64,000 bases of DNA from Phoenicibacter sp963592435 (GTDB lineage Bacteria; Actinomycetota; Coriobacteriia; Coriobacteriales; Eggerthellaceae): NCBI GenBank assembly GCA_963592435.1, contig CAVAWT010000006.1, positions 1-64,000 on the forward strand, in the 5' to 3' direction. Under the pieces are notes generated by a model. The model worked only from the letters and a program-made list of their open reading frames with translations. It was not told the DNA's origin and did no database searches. Of the stretch, positions 34,783 through 42,970 are shown one piece after another (position 1 is the stretch's first letter; each line of letters starts with the position of its first letter). The position numbers and the translations under genes were made by a program.

Positions 34783-35820
34783 TCATAGGTGCACCACATG
34801 ACTAGTTGCCCAAACACTTAGCATTCGTTCAAACATACTTACAAGTGAAATTTGTGGTTGCCAACCAAGGCTTTTAAGTTTGTTGCTGTCAAGTCGCAAA
34901 CTCTTTGAATTGCGAAATGTCGAAAGCCTTTCTGCATCCTGAACATGCTTCACTGCAATTTCGTCATTTGCCAATTGCGTTGCAACTAAGTTGGCCATCT
35001 GCATTATAGTGCAAAAGGTGTTTTCGTTTGCAACATTGTATGCCTGACCAGCCTGTCCTTGGGAAAGAATGCGCAGGATGCCAGAAACCGCATCGCTCAC
35101 CGAAACATACGTGGCGCTTGAGGAACCGTCAGAAACAAGACAAATGTCTTCTCTGTTCAATACGCATCTGCCAAATTCAGCAAAAACCCGCGAATCGTTA
35201 GACAAAACACCCTCTCCAAAAGTTTGAGCAAGGCGCGCAATGCTCACATTTGTGTTGAATTCAGATGCGAACGAGGCCGCCAAACATTCCGTTAATTTTT
35301 TGGCTTCAGGGTAGCTGTTTCTTGGTACCACTGGGTCAATTTTCCCCACGTTTTCTTCAGCTAAAAGTCCTTCTGCTTCACCATAGACTTCCATTGTGGA
35401 GGCAAGCAAAACCTTCGCATTGCACTCAGTTGCCGTTTTGAGCACCTCCAGCGCACTTTGATATACAGAATGGACGACTTCAACGGGCTTGTTTAGGAAA
35501 TCGTGGCTGGAAGTTGTGCAAGCAAGGTGAATTGCGAAGTCAAAATGCATACCCTCCTTAAAATTGTCACACATGTCCCATTCGAAAATTTCAATGTTCT
35601 TGCTGTGCTCCTTAAACAGACCTTCTGCCTTTTCAACGTTACGAACAGGCAACAGTAACTTCACATCTTCTTGTGTTGAAATGATGGTTCTCACCAACTG
35701 GGCTCCAATTAAGCCAGTCGAACCAGTAACAAGCAAGGTTTTTCCTTTCAGACTCGCAACATCTTGAGCGCAGTGTTTTGCGCTTTGCTCAGCATAGCTC
35801 CAAAGCAATTCTATTCCCAA
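34783..35820 (-). CDS. NAD-dependent epimerase/dehydratase (SDR family)
   Basis: 345 aa extended SDR enzyme. The NAD site is TGSTGLIGAQLV (about 32-43), with DFAIHLAC, catalytic Ser/Thr region LLASTMEVYGEAEG and the active-site pair in NSYPEAKK (YxxxK, with P in place of the usual residue) and RLAQTFGEGV. It probably forms or converts a nucleotide sugar or polyol for the glycan. Start is a TTG overlapping the cytidylyltransferase stop by 10 nt, so the two are translationally coupled and may act in sequence. Confidence 0.85.
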   Translation of the reverse strand: MGIELLWSYAEQSAKHCAQDVASLKGKTLLVTGSTGLIGAQLVRTIISTQEDVKLLLPVRNVEKAEGLFKEHSKNIEIFEWDMCDNFKEGMHFDFAIHLACTTSSHDFLNKPVEVVHSVYQSALEVLKTATECNAKVLLASTMEVYGEAEGLLAEENVGKIDPVVPRNSYPEAKKLTECLAASFASEFNTNVSIARLAQTFGEGVLSNDSRVFAEFGRCVLNREDICLVSDGSSSATYVSVSDAVSGILRILSQGQAGQAYNVANENTFCTIMQMANLVATQLANDEIAVKHVQDAERLSTFRNSKSLRLDSNKLKSLGWQPQISLVSMFERMLSVWATSHVVHL

Positions 35821-36542
35821 AGCTGGCTCAACTCCTTGGAATCCATAAATCCTTTAAACGTGAAGAAGTCTTGTTGTGTTGTGATTTTAATATTTTCAGG
35901 TGGACCTTCCACAGTAAAAATGGGGTGCCCGTAGTAACTCATAAGAGAAATTGAGTCTATGAAATTAGTTTTACCTTCTTCTTGCGCTTTTAAATGCGCA
36001 GCGTAAATGTCTTTAAACAGAAAGCCTTGTGGAGCGCGTGCTAACTTGCAAGTTGCGCGGTCATACACATCAACCACCCTGCCATCTTCAAGATGCATGA
36101 CAGTCTCAACGACATCCGACACTGTTGTTGTTGATCCGTTTTCTCGAACCGATTTTGCGCATTGGTTAATTGTTTGTTCGTCAATCAAAGGTCTAACGCC
36201 GTCGTGTATTAAAACCACGGCGTCATCTGCCAATTCTCCTGATTCATTTGCGCATTTAAGCCCATGAAAAATTGATTCTTGCCCTGTGTTTCCACCATGC
36301 ACAATTGCTTTAATTTTTTTTAATGGTTCAGTTTCAAACGCGTGCTTTAATTCTTGAATCCACGACTCAACGCACACAACATAAACGCCGTCAACACACT
36401 CGGCGTCTTCGAAATGTTTCAAAGTGTGAAGAATGATGGGTCTTCCTCCCAAACGAAGGAACTGCTTAGGAACCTTGGCGCCATGCATTCTTTCTCCCAC
36501 GCCACCTGCGAAAATGACGGCAACTGTTTTCAATTGTGTCAT
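35811..36542 (-). CDS. IspD/TarI-like cytidylyltransferase
   Basis: 243 aa nucleotidyltransferase: the N-terminal FAGGVGERM...PKQFL signature, VLIHDGVRP, and ARAPQGFLF. IspD and the ribitol-5-phosphate enzyme TarI share this fold. Coupling with LicD (ATGA overlap) and the epimerase points to CDP-activation of a polyol or similar alcohol for the glycan, not isoprenoid synthesis. Substrate not provable from sequence. It is the middle gene of licD-cytidylyltransferase-epimerase. Confidence 0.85.
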   Translation of the reverse strand: MTQLKTVAVIFAGGVGERMHGAKVPKQFLRLGGRPIILHTLKHFEDAECVDGVYVVCVESWIQELKHAFETEPLKKIKAIVHGGNTGQESIFHGLKCANESGELADDAVVLIHDGVRPLIDEQTINQCAKSVRENGSTTTVSDVVETVMHLEDGRVVDVYDRATCKLARAPQGFLFKDIYAAHLKAQEEGKTNFIDSISLMSYYGHPIFTVEGPPENIKITTQQDFFTFKGFMDSKELSQLWE

Positions 36543-37480
36543 TTCTTGGTTACCTCTGGCTCTTCGCTCGGACAGCCTCCAAGGCTAAACTCGTGCACAA
36601 CATGCTTTTCTCGCTCTGTAACGGGCGGAATCTTCATGTAATCTCCATAGAGAGACTTAAGATATGCATCTGCATTGGCCGGAATCTTTAATTTATGTCC
36701 TTCAAATTCGGCATCCACGGCAGGAAAAAATACTTCTCTTGAAAGCAGTTCTCCGTTATAGTGCTTTCTTCCACTTGGAATTGTCACATATCTGGAATTC
36801 GCTTGTTTGCACCTAGAGTTCCATGAATCCCACTTCTTTGCCCAATTTTCCATGGATCTCCTTTTTGTGAACGACCCAATTCTGATTTTCTTCATGAATT
36901 GTTTTTCTAACGCATCACTGTGTTCTGCGAGCTTGAGGTATTGCTCTTTTAAGTTGTAGAAACGGTTGCACGAAGTTAAAAGCCCCAATGTGAGTGAACC
37001 ATACTCATGAATCTTCCTCAAAAACCAATTGTCTGGAACATTTTCAATGGGGAAAATGTCTATAAAAATTCCTGCCTTATCATTTGCGATTTCAAAGTCA
37101 GAATGGGTTTTATAGATTGTCCCCGTTTTACGAACATGTGCCATGCCAAGTGCATAACCTTTTGTTTTTCCTGGAATGTTAAGAACATATTTTCCATCAT
37201 AGGCACCTTCAAATGTCTCCAAGAAAACTTCATACGAGCACCTAGGCATCATGATGTCAACATCATCGTCCCAAGGAATGAAACCTTTGTGCCTCACAGA
37301 CCCCAAACAAGACCCTCCGCCAAGGGCATATTCTAGGTGCTTCGCCTCACAAAAGCTATGGACGTCAAGCAGAATTTCCAGCAGTATTTCTTTCAGTTGA
37401 GAAATCTCTTCAGTGTCGAGCACCTTCATAGAACCATTAAGAGGCACGTTTTTCATCGCTTCAAATGTGGAAAGTGTCAT
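36539..37480 (-). CDS. LicD-family phosphotransferase
   Basis: 313 aa. The LicD core is clear: LKEILLEILLDVHSFCEAKH, ALGGGSCLGSVRHKGFIPWD, DDVDIMMPR and a later GIFIDIFPIENVPDN. LicD proteins transfer phosphocholine or similar CDP-linked groups onto cell-surface glycans and teichoic acids. The neighbouring cytidylyltransferase would make the CDP donor. The ATG follows AGAGGGA. It lies 47 nt downstream of the radical SAM gene. Confidence 0.9.
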   Translation of the reverse strand: MTLSTFEAMKNVPLNGSMKVLDTEEISQLKEILLEILLDVHSFCEAKHLEYALGGGSCLGSVRHKGFIPWDDDVDIMMPRCSYEVFLETFEGAYDGKYVLNIPGKTKGYALGMAHVRKTGTIYKTHSDFEIANDKAGIFIDIFPIENVPDNWFLRKIHEYGSLTLGLLTSCNRFYNLKEQYLKLAEHSDALEKQFMKKIRIGSFTKRRSMENWAKKWDSWNSRCKQANSRYVTIPSGRKHYNGELLSREVFFPAVDAEFEGHKLKIPANADAYLKSLYGDYMKIPPVTEREKHVVHEFSLGGCPSEEPEVTKK

Positions 37481-37526
37481 TTCTAGCGTCCCTCTAAAGG
37501 CTGGTCAATTTGATGTAACGAGCTCA

Positions 37527-38999
37527 TTACTTCTTAAACAAAAACTCTTTTATGCGACCAAACGCTTTGATTGAACGCTTGAGGTCTTCGGGGTCGGTGA
37601 GACCTACGCGAAGGCGATGTGCAATGTAGGACGGACGCCAGTAGTATTTCTTGCGAGCGTCGTCGCAGAATTGCACCATTTCGTCGGATGTTATTTCAGG
37701 CAACTCAAGAAGTGAGTTGATTGTGCCGTCTTCTTTGACGTAGTCGGAATAGTCGCCCTGAAGGTAGCCGTTTTCCTTCGCCCAGTCATAAGCCTCAGTG
37801 CCAGGAAAAGGAAGAAGAGGATAGAACTGGGAAGTGTCGGCGTTAAGACGCATTGCAAGGTCAAGCGTTTGTTGCATTGTTTCCTTGGTTTCACCCTTGT
37901 TGCCCACCATGTAACACGCATGCACCTTAATTTTCGCACGTTTCGCATCGTTCATGTATTTATCAACCTGTTGAAGCGTTGTTCCCTTTTTGATGTTGTC
38001 AAGCACGTCTTGCGAGCCACTTTCAATGCCAGGAATGATTAGGTGACACCCTGCTTTCTTCATGATTTTCATCGTTTCGTAGTCAAGGTTCACTCTCGCA
38101 TTGCAAAGCCAGCGAAGTTTTTTATTTAAGCCCCGCTCAATTAAAAGCTCGCAAATTTCTTTCACACGCTTTTTCAGAACAGTGAACGTGTCGTCTTCAA
38201 TAACAACTTCTTTAACGTCTGGAAAATTGTTTGCGATGAACTCGAATTCGTCAACAACGTTTTTCGCGCTACGCAGGCGATATTTATGCCCGTGCATCGT
38301 TTGAGGGTAAACACAAAACGTGCACTGAGCAGGGCATCCGCGACCAGTGAAGATCTGGATTTCAGGAAATGCGGAAGCCGCGAAGAAGTAGTTTTTAGGA
38401 TCCAAATGCTTTTTGATGAACTCAGAAGCAAATGGAATTTCGTCCAAGTCTGTGATGTAAGGGTAACGCTCGTTGTTAACAATTTCGCCAGTTTCTGTGC
38501 GGTATGTTAAGCCCAGAGTTTCACGAGGGTCTTTTCTATCACGCAAGGCACGTGCAACGTCGCGAACGATGTAGTCGAACTCATGACGTGCAACAGCATC
38601 AACTTGCAGTGAATTTTTGAGCGTTTCTTCAGGCAACGCTGAAGGGTGTGTTCCAACGAGCATAACGAAAGCGTCAGGGTGAAGTTCCTTTAACACGTCG
38701 GCAAAGTGGATGTCTGAATAGATTGAAGGCGTTGACGTGTCAATGACGAACAACTTTGTGCCTTCCGCGTGTTTTTCAATCTCCTCAAAAGCTTGTTCTT
38801 CATTTAAGGGAGCACCTGGGAAGCCTGGCGCGTCGAGAAACTGCACTTCAAAGCCGTCTTTATCGCAAACAGCTGCAGCGTAAATGAGCCAGAGAGGATA
38901 GTAAAGCGTGCCGCTGCGCGTTATTGCAGCACTTCTGTTTTCGCGCGCAAAACGCCCGTGTTCAGCCTTAAAAGGCGGGTTAACAAAGTATGTTTTCAC
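37527..38999 (-). CDS. B12-binding-domain radical SAM protein (BchE-like)
   Basis: 490 aa. An N-terminal cobalamin-binding-like region (about 1-150; FVNPPF, LFVIDTSTPS) precedes the radical SAM domain with the cluster motif GRGCPAQCTFC (CxxxCxxC) and EIESGSQD-like GIESGSQDVLDNI. Members carry out methylations, cyclisations or rearrangements using SAM and often cobalamin. Within a glycan locus it may modify a sugar or lipid carrier; the substrate is unknown. GTG start 12 nt after AAGGAG. Confidence 0.87.
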   Translation of the reverse strand: MKTYFVNPPFKAEHGRFARENRSAAITRSGTLYYPLWLIYAAAVCDKDGFEVQFLDAPGFPGAPLNEEQAFEEIEKHAEGTKLFVIDTSTPSIYSDIHFADVLKELHPDAFVMLVGTHPSALPEETLKNSLQVDAVARHEFDYIVRDVARALRDRKDPRETLGLTYRTETGEIVNNERYPYITDLDEIPFASEFIKKHLDPKNYFFAASAFPEIQIFTGRGCPAQCTFCVYPQTMHGHKYRLRSAKNVVDEFEFIANNFPDVKEVVIEDDTFTVLKKRVKEICELLIERGLNKKLRWLCNARVNLDYETMKIMKKAGCHLIIPGIESGSQDVLDNIKKGTTLQQVDKYMNDAKRAKIKVHACYMVGNKGETKETMQQTLDLAMRLNADTSQFYPLLPFPGTEAYDWAKENGYLQGDYSDYVKEDGTINSLLELPEITSDEMVQFCDDARKKYYWRPSYIAHRLRVGLTDPEDLKRSIKAFGRIKEFLFKK

Positions 39000-39066
39000 T
39001 GAAAGTTAATGCTCCTTATTAATCTACATTTCTACATCAATTATAGCAAAAACTGGCGCTATTTTC

Positions 39067-39882
39067 CTAAAATGGTGGTTTGAAGACGTAGCCGTGTTTG
39101 CGGAAATAGTGCGCAAGCCCTTTGACGTGCTCAAAGTTTGACTTGCTGAGCAACTTTTTGTGAGAAAGGCGCTGGTATTCATGCACAATGTGGGCATCGT
39201 GGCAACGAACAACGCGCAGGTCCGCCTTGTGGCAGCGCAAACACCAGTCGACGTCTTCTGGGGCATAGAAGATCTTTTCGTCAAGAAGCCCGACCTTGTC
39301 AAGCGTGTGTTTCGTCATTAACCAGCAGGCAGAAAGAAGGTAGCCGACATCCTGCACGCCATCTTCAATTGGCGTTTCGTGTTTTTCGGTCGCATGAGCC
39401 TTTTCAGAAACTTTGCCAAAAGGAACAGCTTTTTTAAGTTTAAGCCCCAAAGTGGGCAAAACTCTGCCAGAAAGTTGTTCTGTGCCTGAAGAATTTGCCA
39501 TTGTTGGTCCAACAACACCGATTGTTTCGTCTCCCAAAACTTCGGCCATGCTCTCGAAAGCAGGTTGGTTGACAACAGTGTCGGAATCGAGAATGCAAAT
39601 GTAAGCTGTGTCAGGTGAAATGCGTCTCAAGGCTTCGTTTCGAGAAACGGTAGTACCCAAGTTTCTCTCTTCTGTTATAACATGAAGTCGCGCGTCTTCT
39701 TTCTCAATTTCCGCCAAAATTGCAGGTGTTTCGTCTGTTGAGCCGTTGTCAACAACAAATAAGTCAAGCCTCTCGCATTCAAGAGAAAGCACCGACTCCA
39801 CGCACTTTTTAATATACGCTTCAGAATTCCACGCAATAACAACAAACGCGGTTTTTGATTCTCGAAAACTCAACTGTTCCAT
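39067..39882 (-). CDS. GT2-family glycosyltransferase
   Basis: 271 aa. Motifs: AFVVIAWNSEAYIKKCVESV, VVDNGSTDETP, NLGTTVSRNEAL, ICILDSDTVV (DXD-type) and DVDWCLRCHKA. The promoter has an extended -10, TGCTATACT, 7 nt before the ATG, so the transcript is leaderless. The first eight codons and this promoter are the source of the 53-bp repeat found three more times upstream (41232, 42911, 44375). Before those insertions the gene probably followed the sugar-phosphate transferase gene at 44464 directly. Confidence 0.9.
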   Translation of the reverse strand: MEQLSFRESKTAFVVIAWNSEAYIKKCVESVLSLECERLDLFVVDNGSTDETPAILAEIEKEDARLHVITEERNLGTTVSRNEALRRISPDTAYICILDSDTVVNQPAFESMAEVLGDETIGVVGPTMANSSGTEQLSGRVLPTLGLKLKKAVPFGKVSEKAHATEKHETPIEDGVQDVGYLLSACWLMTKHTLDKVGLLDEKIFYAPEDVDWCLRCHKADLRVVRCHDAHIVHEYQRLSHKKLLSKSNFEHVKGLAHYFRKHGYVFKPPF

Positions 39883-39910
39883 AGGTTTAAGTATAGCAGA
39901 GTGGGAGGGA
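39858..39910. repeat. 53-bp repeat, copy A (native: start and promoter of GT2 gene)
   Basis: Covers the first eight codons, the ATG and the -10 of the 39067-39882 gene. 44 nt (39866-39909) are identical to copy B. This is the presumed original from which copies B, C and D derive. Confidence 0.85.
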
Positions 39911-39916
39911 GTGTGG

Positions 39917-39958
39917 TATAATTCCGAAAAGCAGTGACAATGAACCTTAATTCGGAAT
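39917..39958 (+). promoter_or_regulatory. Promoter and dyad operator of ATPase gene 4
   Basis: TATAAT at 39917-39922 overlaps an inverted repeat, ATTCCGAA (39921-39928) and TTCGGAAT (39951-39958), with a 22-nt gap. The right arm touches a possible start codon. The layout is that of an operator for a dimeric repressor. Confidence 0.5.
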
Positions 39959-39968
39959 GGAGACTGTG

Positions 39969-41207
39969 ATGAGAATCCCCAGGGATGCGTACCTTAAAAA
40001 GCTTGTTAGAAAACAAAAGAACGGACTCATTAAAATTGTGACGGGCGTTAGGCGTTGCGGGAAGTCGTATCTTCTGTTTGAAATTTTTCGCGATTATCTT
40101 ATAGAGACAGGCATAAAAGAAGAACGCATCATTCAGGTCGCTCTTGATGACAGGCGAAACAAAGCACTTCGCGACGCCGACAACATGCTCGACTTCATCA
40201 CTAATAAAATTTCTGACGATGGCGACTACTACATCATTTTGGATGAGGTTCAATTTCTGGAAGACTTTGAAGATGTGTTGAACTCGCTTTTGCACATTAA
40301 AAACGTTGACGTTTATGTGACAGGAAGCAATTCGCATTTTCTTTCGTCGGACGTTGTCACGCAATTCCGAGGCAGAGGCGATGAAATTCATGTTTGGCCG
40401 CTTTCTTTCGCCGAATTTTCGCAAGCACACGACGGCACTTTTGAGCAGGCATGGGACGACTACATGGTTTACGGCGGACTGCCGCTTGTTCTCTCTTTCG
40501 ACGCGCCCGAAGACAAGGCAAATTATTTAATGAACCTGTTTGAGAAAGTCTACATTAGCGACATTGTGGAGCGCAACAAGGTGCGAAACGTTGTTGAGCT
40601 GGATGAACTTGTTGACGTTCTGGCTTCGAGCATTGGAAGTTATGCGAGTGTGAACAAACTTGCGAAAACGTTTAAATCGAGACACAATTCCGAAATCAGC
40701 GACAAAACCATTAAGAAATACATCGACTACCTTCAGGATTCTTACCTTGTGAACAGGGCGAAAAAGTTCGACATCAAGGGCAGGAAATACATTGGAACGC
40801 CAGCGAAGTATTATTTTGAGGATGTGGGCTTAAGAAACGCGCGACTGAACTTCCGCCAAATTGAAGAAACTCATCTGATGGAAAACGTAATTTACAACGA
40901 ACTGCGAATTCGTGGCTATTCGGTTGATGTTGGCATGCTTGAAGTTTCAGAAAACGGAAGCGATGGTCGCAGGAAGAAAAAACAGCTGGAAGTCGACTTC
41001 ATTGCAACTAAAGGTGCCGAAAAACTTTACGTTCAGTCGGCGCTTGAAATGAAAACGGAGGAGAAGATTCACGCTGAACGACGAGGGCTTCTGAAAGTGT
41101 CGGATTTTTTCAAGAAGATGATTGTTGTTGGAGATGACATAAAACCTCGCTTCGACGAAGACGGGATTGAAACAGTGGGCTTGAAGCACTTTCTGATGGC
41201 AGAATAA
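39969..41207 (+). CDS. DUF4143 AAA ATPase 4
   Basis: 412 aa from the ATG at 39969, which has GGAG 6 nt upstream and gives the family N-terminus MRIPRDAYLKKL; an earlier ATG at 39957 lacks a site. Walker A GVRRCGKS (26-33), Walker B YIILDEVQFLEDF, sensor VYVTGSNSHFL. The DUF4143 part contains a helix-turn-helix-like SVNKLAKTFKSRHNSEISDKT. The C-terminal core reads LEVDFIATKG...ALEMKT. It belongs to a different subgroup from ATPases 2 and 5. Cassette bounded by repeat copies A and B. Role unknown. Confidence 0.87.
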   Translation: MRIPRDAYLKKLVRKQKNGLIKIVTGVRRCGKSYLLFEIFRDYLIETGIKEERIIQVALDDRRNKALRDADNMLDFITNKISDDGDYYIILDEVQFLEDFEDVLNSLLHIKNVDVYVTGSNSHFLSSDVVTQFRGRGDEIHVWPLSFAEFSQAHDGTFEQAWDDYMVYGGLPLVLSFDAPEDKANYLMNLFEKVYISDIVERNKVRNVVELDELVDVLASSIGSYASVNKLAKTFKSRHNSEISDKTIKKYIDYLQDSYLVNRAKKFDIKGRKYIGTPAKYYFEDVGLRNARLNFRQIEETHLMENVIYNELRIRGYSVDVGMLEVSENGSDGRRKKKQLEVDFIATKGAEKLYVQSALEMKTEEKIHAERRGLLKVSDFFKKMIVVGDDIKPRFDEDGIETVGLKHFLMAE

Positions 41208-41231
41208 AGCGTGGCAACCGCAATTCTTTGG

Positions 41232-41275
41232 AAACTCAACTGTTCCATAGGTTTAAGTATAGCAGAGTGGGAGGG
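41232..41275. repeat. 53-bp repeat, copy B
   Basis: 44 nt identical to 39866-39909. It starts 25 nt after the ATPase 4 stop and ends 10 nt before the hipA stop. Perfect identity to the native copy suggests that the ATPase 4 insertion is the most recent of the three. Confidence 0.88.
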
Positions 41276-41285
41276 GTGAGACATC

Positions 41286-42467
41286 TTAAGCAAACCGGTT
41301 TGCAATTGCCTCAATTGACTTCGTGTCAAGACCAACCTTGCATGCCTCTTTCACCGCATCCTTCATGACGCTTTTCAACTTGCTAATTTCTTTTTCACAT
41401 TCATCTTGCGTTATGCCGAAAAGGTCAAGTGCTTTTTTAGTTGTGAAATTTTCTAAAACAAGCTCATTTTCGCCAAAGAGCGAGAGTTGGAAGATGTCTG
41501 ACGCCTTGCTCACAGGTTCTGGATTCATATCAAACGCAGGCGAAAGTTCCCAGCCTATGTCCGTCATAAGAAAAGCGTGGTTGCGAAGGTGGTTGTCGAG
41601 GTTGCCAACTGCCTGACCGAAAACCGCTCGACGCCAAAGTTCACTAAGGTTGCCTCCAAGTTCTCTCGTAACTTCTGCTAAGTCTTGCCAGTCGCCTCCT
41701 TCGCCATCGCTCATTTGGAGTGCAGTCATGGCCGACATGTAGTGAATGCGCTCACCTCCTGCACTACGATCGAAACGGCGAGAAAGCATCACGTTACGAC
41801 TTCTTTTTTGAGTGTCTTTAACAGTAACAATCTTAGTTTCAGGCACCGAAATTCCGAATTTAGCCGCAAGCTTCAACGCCACAAATTCCCAACCTATCAC
41901 GTCCCACGCGTCGCCTTGTGGCTTCGGAAACTTCGCAACATAGGTGACATTTCTATCTCTAACGCAGGCTTTCGGGCGAGCCCCACCAAGAGAGCCTGTG
42001 GCGTGAAACAGCTTAGAAGCGTTCTCGTCCGTGATGTCGTTTTGCAGAACAACGTCGTCCGCAATGTTTAAGAGCTCAGGTAAATTCTTCACAAGAGGGA
42101 TGTCTGACACTGCGCTTTGGGCAACTCCATCAATGTAAAATCGCAATGCACCCTGCCGAGCTATATCATCCACGTTCAGGAGATATTCAATGTCTGACAC
42201 CCTGCTTCGCTTTAACGTTCGATTAATCAAAGTGCGACCCCATCGGTCAGGCGCAGAATCGGAGAAAGGTCCTAAACCTGTAAAATGAAATGGCGCAAAA
42301 GATGTTCTTGGTAAACTTGGAAAAAGGTCATAGCTTTTAGATCTGGCGACGAATTCTTCACCGTAGGCGAAAGTTAGCGAGTCGCCATGAGAAAAAATGG
42401 TGCCCGCAATCACCTCTTCTCCAGAAACAGGGGCTGTGACCGCAATCTTTTCTCCTCGCTTTACCAC
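41286..42467 (-). CDS. hipA: HipA-family serine/threonine kinase toxin
   Basis: 393 aa, full-length HipA. The N-subdomain has FTGLGPFSDSAPDRWG; the phosphate loop is ATGSLGGARPKA; catalytic and metal-binding residues lie in GNLDNHLRNHAFL and LSPAFDMNP. HipA kinases inactivate targets such as aminoacyl-tRNA synthetases and cause dormancy. The GTG start directly abuts the hipB stop (TAAGTG), so translation is coupled and toxin is made only with antitoxin. Key residues look intact, so it may be active. Cassette lies between repeat copies B and C. Confidence 0.9.
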   Translation of the reverse strand: MVKRGEKIAVTAPVSGEEVIAGTIFSHGDSLTFAYGEEFVARSKSYDLFPSLPRTSFAPFHFTGLGPFSDSAPDRWGRTLINRTLKRSRVSDIEYLLNVDDIARQGALRFYIDGVAQSAVSDIPLVKNLPELLNIADDVVLQNDITDENASKLFHATGSLGGARPKACVRDRNVTYVAKFPKPQGDAWDVIGWEFVALKLAAKFGISVPETKIVTVKDTQKRSRNVMLSRRFDRSAGGERIHYMSAMTALQMSDGEGGDWQDLAEVTRELGGNLSELWRRAVFGQAVGNLDNHLRNHAFLMTDIGWELSPAFDMNPEPVSKASDIFQLSLFGENELVLENFTTKKALDLFGITQDECEKEISKLKSVMKDAVKEACKVGLDTKSIEAIANRFA

Positions 42468-42758
42468 TTAATGTCTCACTCTTTGTGGCAACGTCATGTG
42501 CGCGCGAGCAAGCCCGAGTGCGGTGGCGTAGGGGTTCGAAGCCTCCACAACAGGCTTCAACAACTGCAAAATGTTTAAAATGGCGAACAAACAGTCGGAA
42601 CGCACGGGTTTTCCAGCCTCCACACTTCGCACAGTGTTGATGCTCACATCTGCTCTTGTTGCAACATCGGCAAGCGTCAACTCAAGCAATTTGCGTTGAA
42701 TTGCGCAATTATTTCCAAGTTCTCGAAGGTTTCTGTTAATTACTGTTTGTGTTTTCAT
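42468..42758 (-). CDS. hipB: HipB-like HTH antitoxin
   Basis: 96 aa with a Cro/C1-type helix-turn-helix (about 25-75): IQRKLLELTLADVATRADVS then INTVRSVEAGK. It should bind HipA and repress the operon. The basic C-terminal tail (HMTLPQRVRH) could occupy the kinase. Upstream 42790-42817 has a dyad over the -10 box. It is the first gene of hipBA. Confidence 0.87.
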   Translation of the reverse strand: MKTQTVINRNLRELGNNCAIQRKLLELTLADVATRADVSINTVRSVEAGKPVRSDCLFAILNILQLLKPVVEASNPYATALGLARAHMTLPQRVRH

Positions 42759-42789
42759 AAATTAAATATCATATTTTTAATTATTGCAC

Positions 42790-42817
42790 TAATTATATAT
42801 TAAACTTATGATAATTA
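42790..42817 (-). promoter_or_regulatory. hipBA promoter with dyad operator
   Basis: TAATTAT (42790-42796) and ATAATTA (42811-42817) are inverted with a 14-nt gap. On the minus strand TATAAT at 42797-42792 is the likely -10, about 35 nt before the hipB ATG. A HipB dimer bound here would block transcription. The remaining bases to copy C show nothing else. Confidence 0.45.
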
Positions 42818-42910
42818 CTCGATGCATTGAATAGATGTTTGACTCCAAGTTCACCCATGACCACTAATGGTTACCATGATTGCTCCCCGTCTAAATTGAG
42901 ACCTCTTACA

Positions 42911-42963
42911 ATCCTCGAAACCTCATCTGTACCATGGGTTTAAGTATAGCAGAGTGGGATGGA
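42911..42963. repeat. 53-bp repeat, copy C
   Basis: Aligns without gaps to copy A with about six differences. It ends 7 nt before the stop of ATPase 5 and lies about 150 nt upstream of hipB. The higher divergence suggests an older insertion than copy B. Confidence 0.85.
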
Positions 42964-42970
42964 TTTCACC

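Noticed and set aside
37527..38999. Radical SAM gene as a chlorophyll-synthesis BchE
   Set aside because: No other pigment genes are present; the resemblance is only to the general B12-binding radical SAM family.
42107..42205. TGTCTGACAC strings at 42111 and 42192 as further REP-like copies
   Set aside because: They are codons of hipA (reading VSDI/VSDT-like on the minus strand) and lack the full palindrome arms.
42521..42550. GGGGTTCGAAGCC, like a tRNA T-arm
   Set aside because: It lies inside the conserved hipB coding region and no acceptor or anticodon stem can be built around it.
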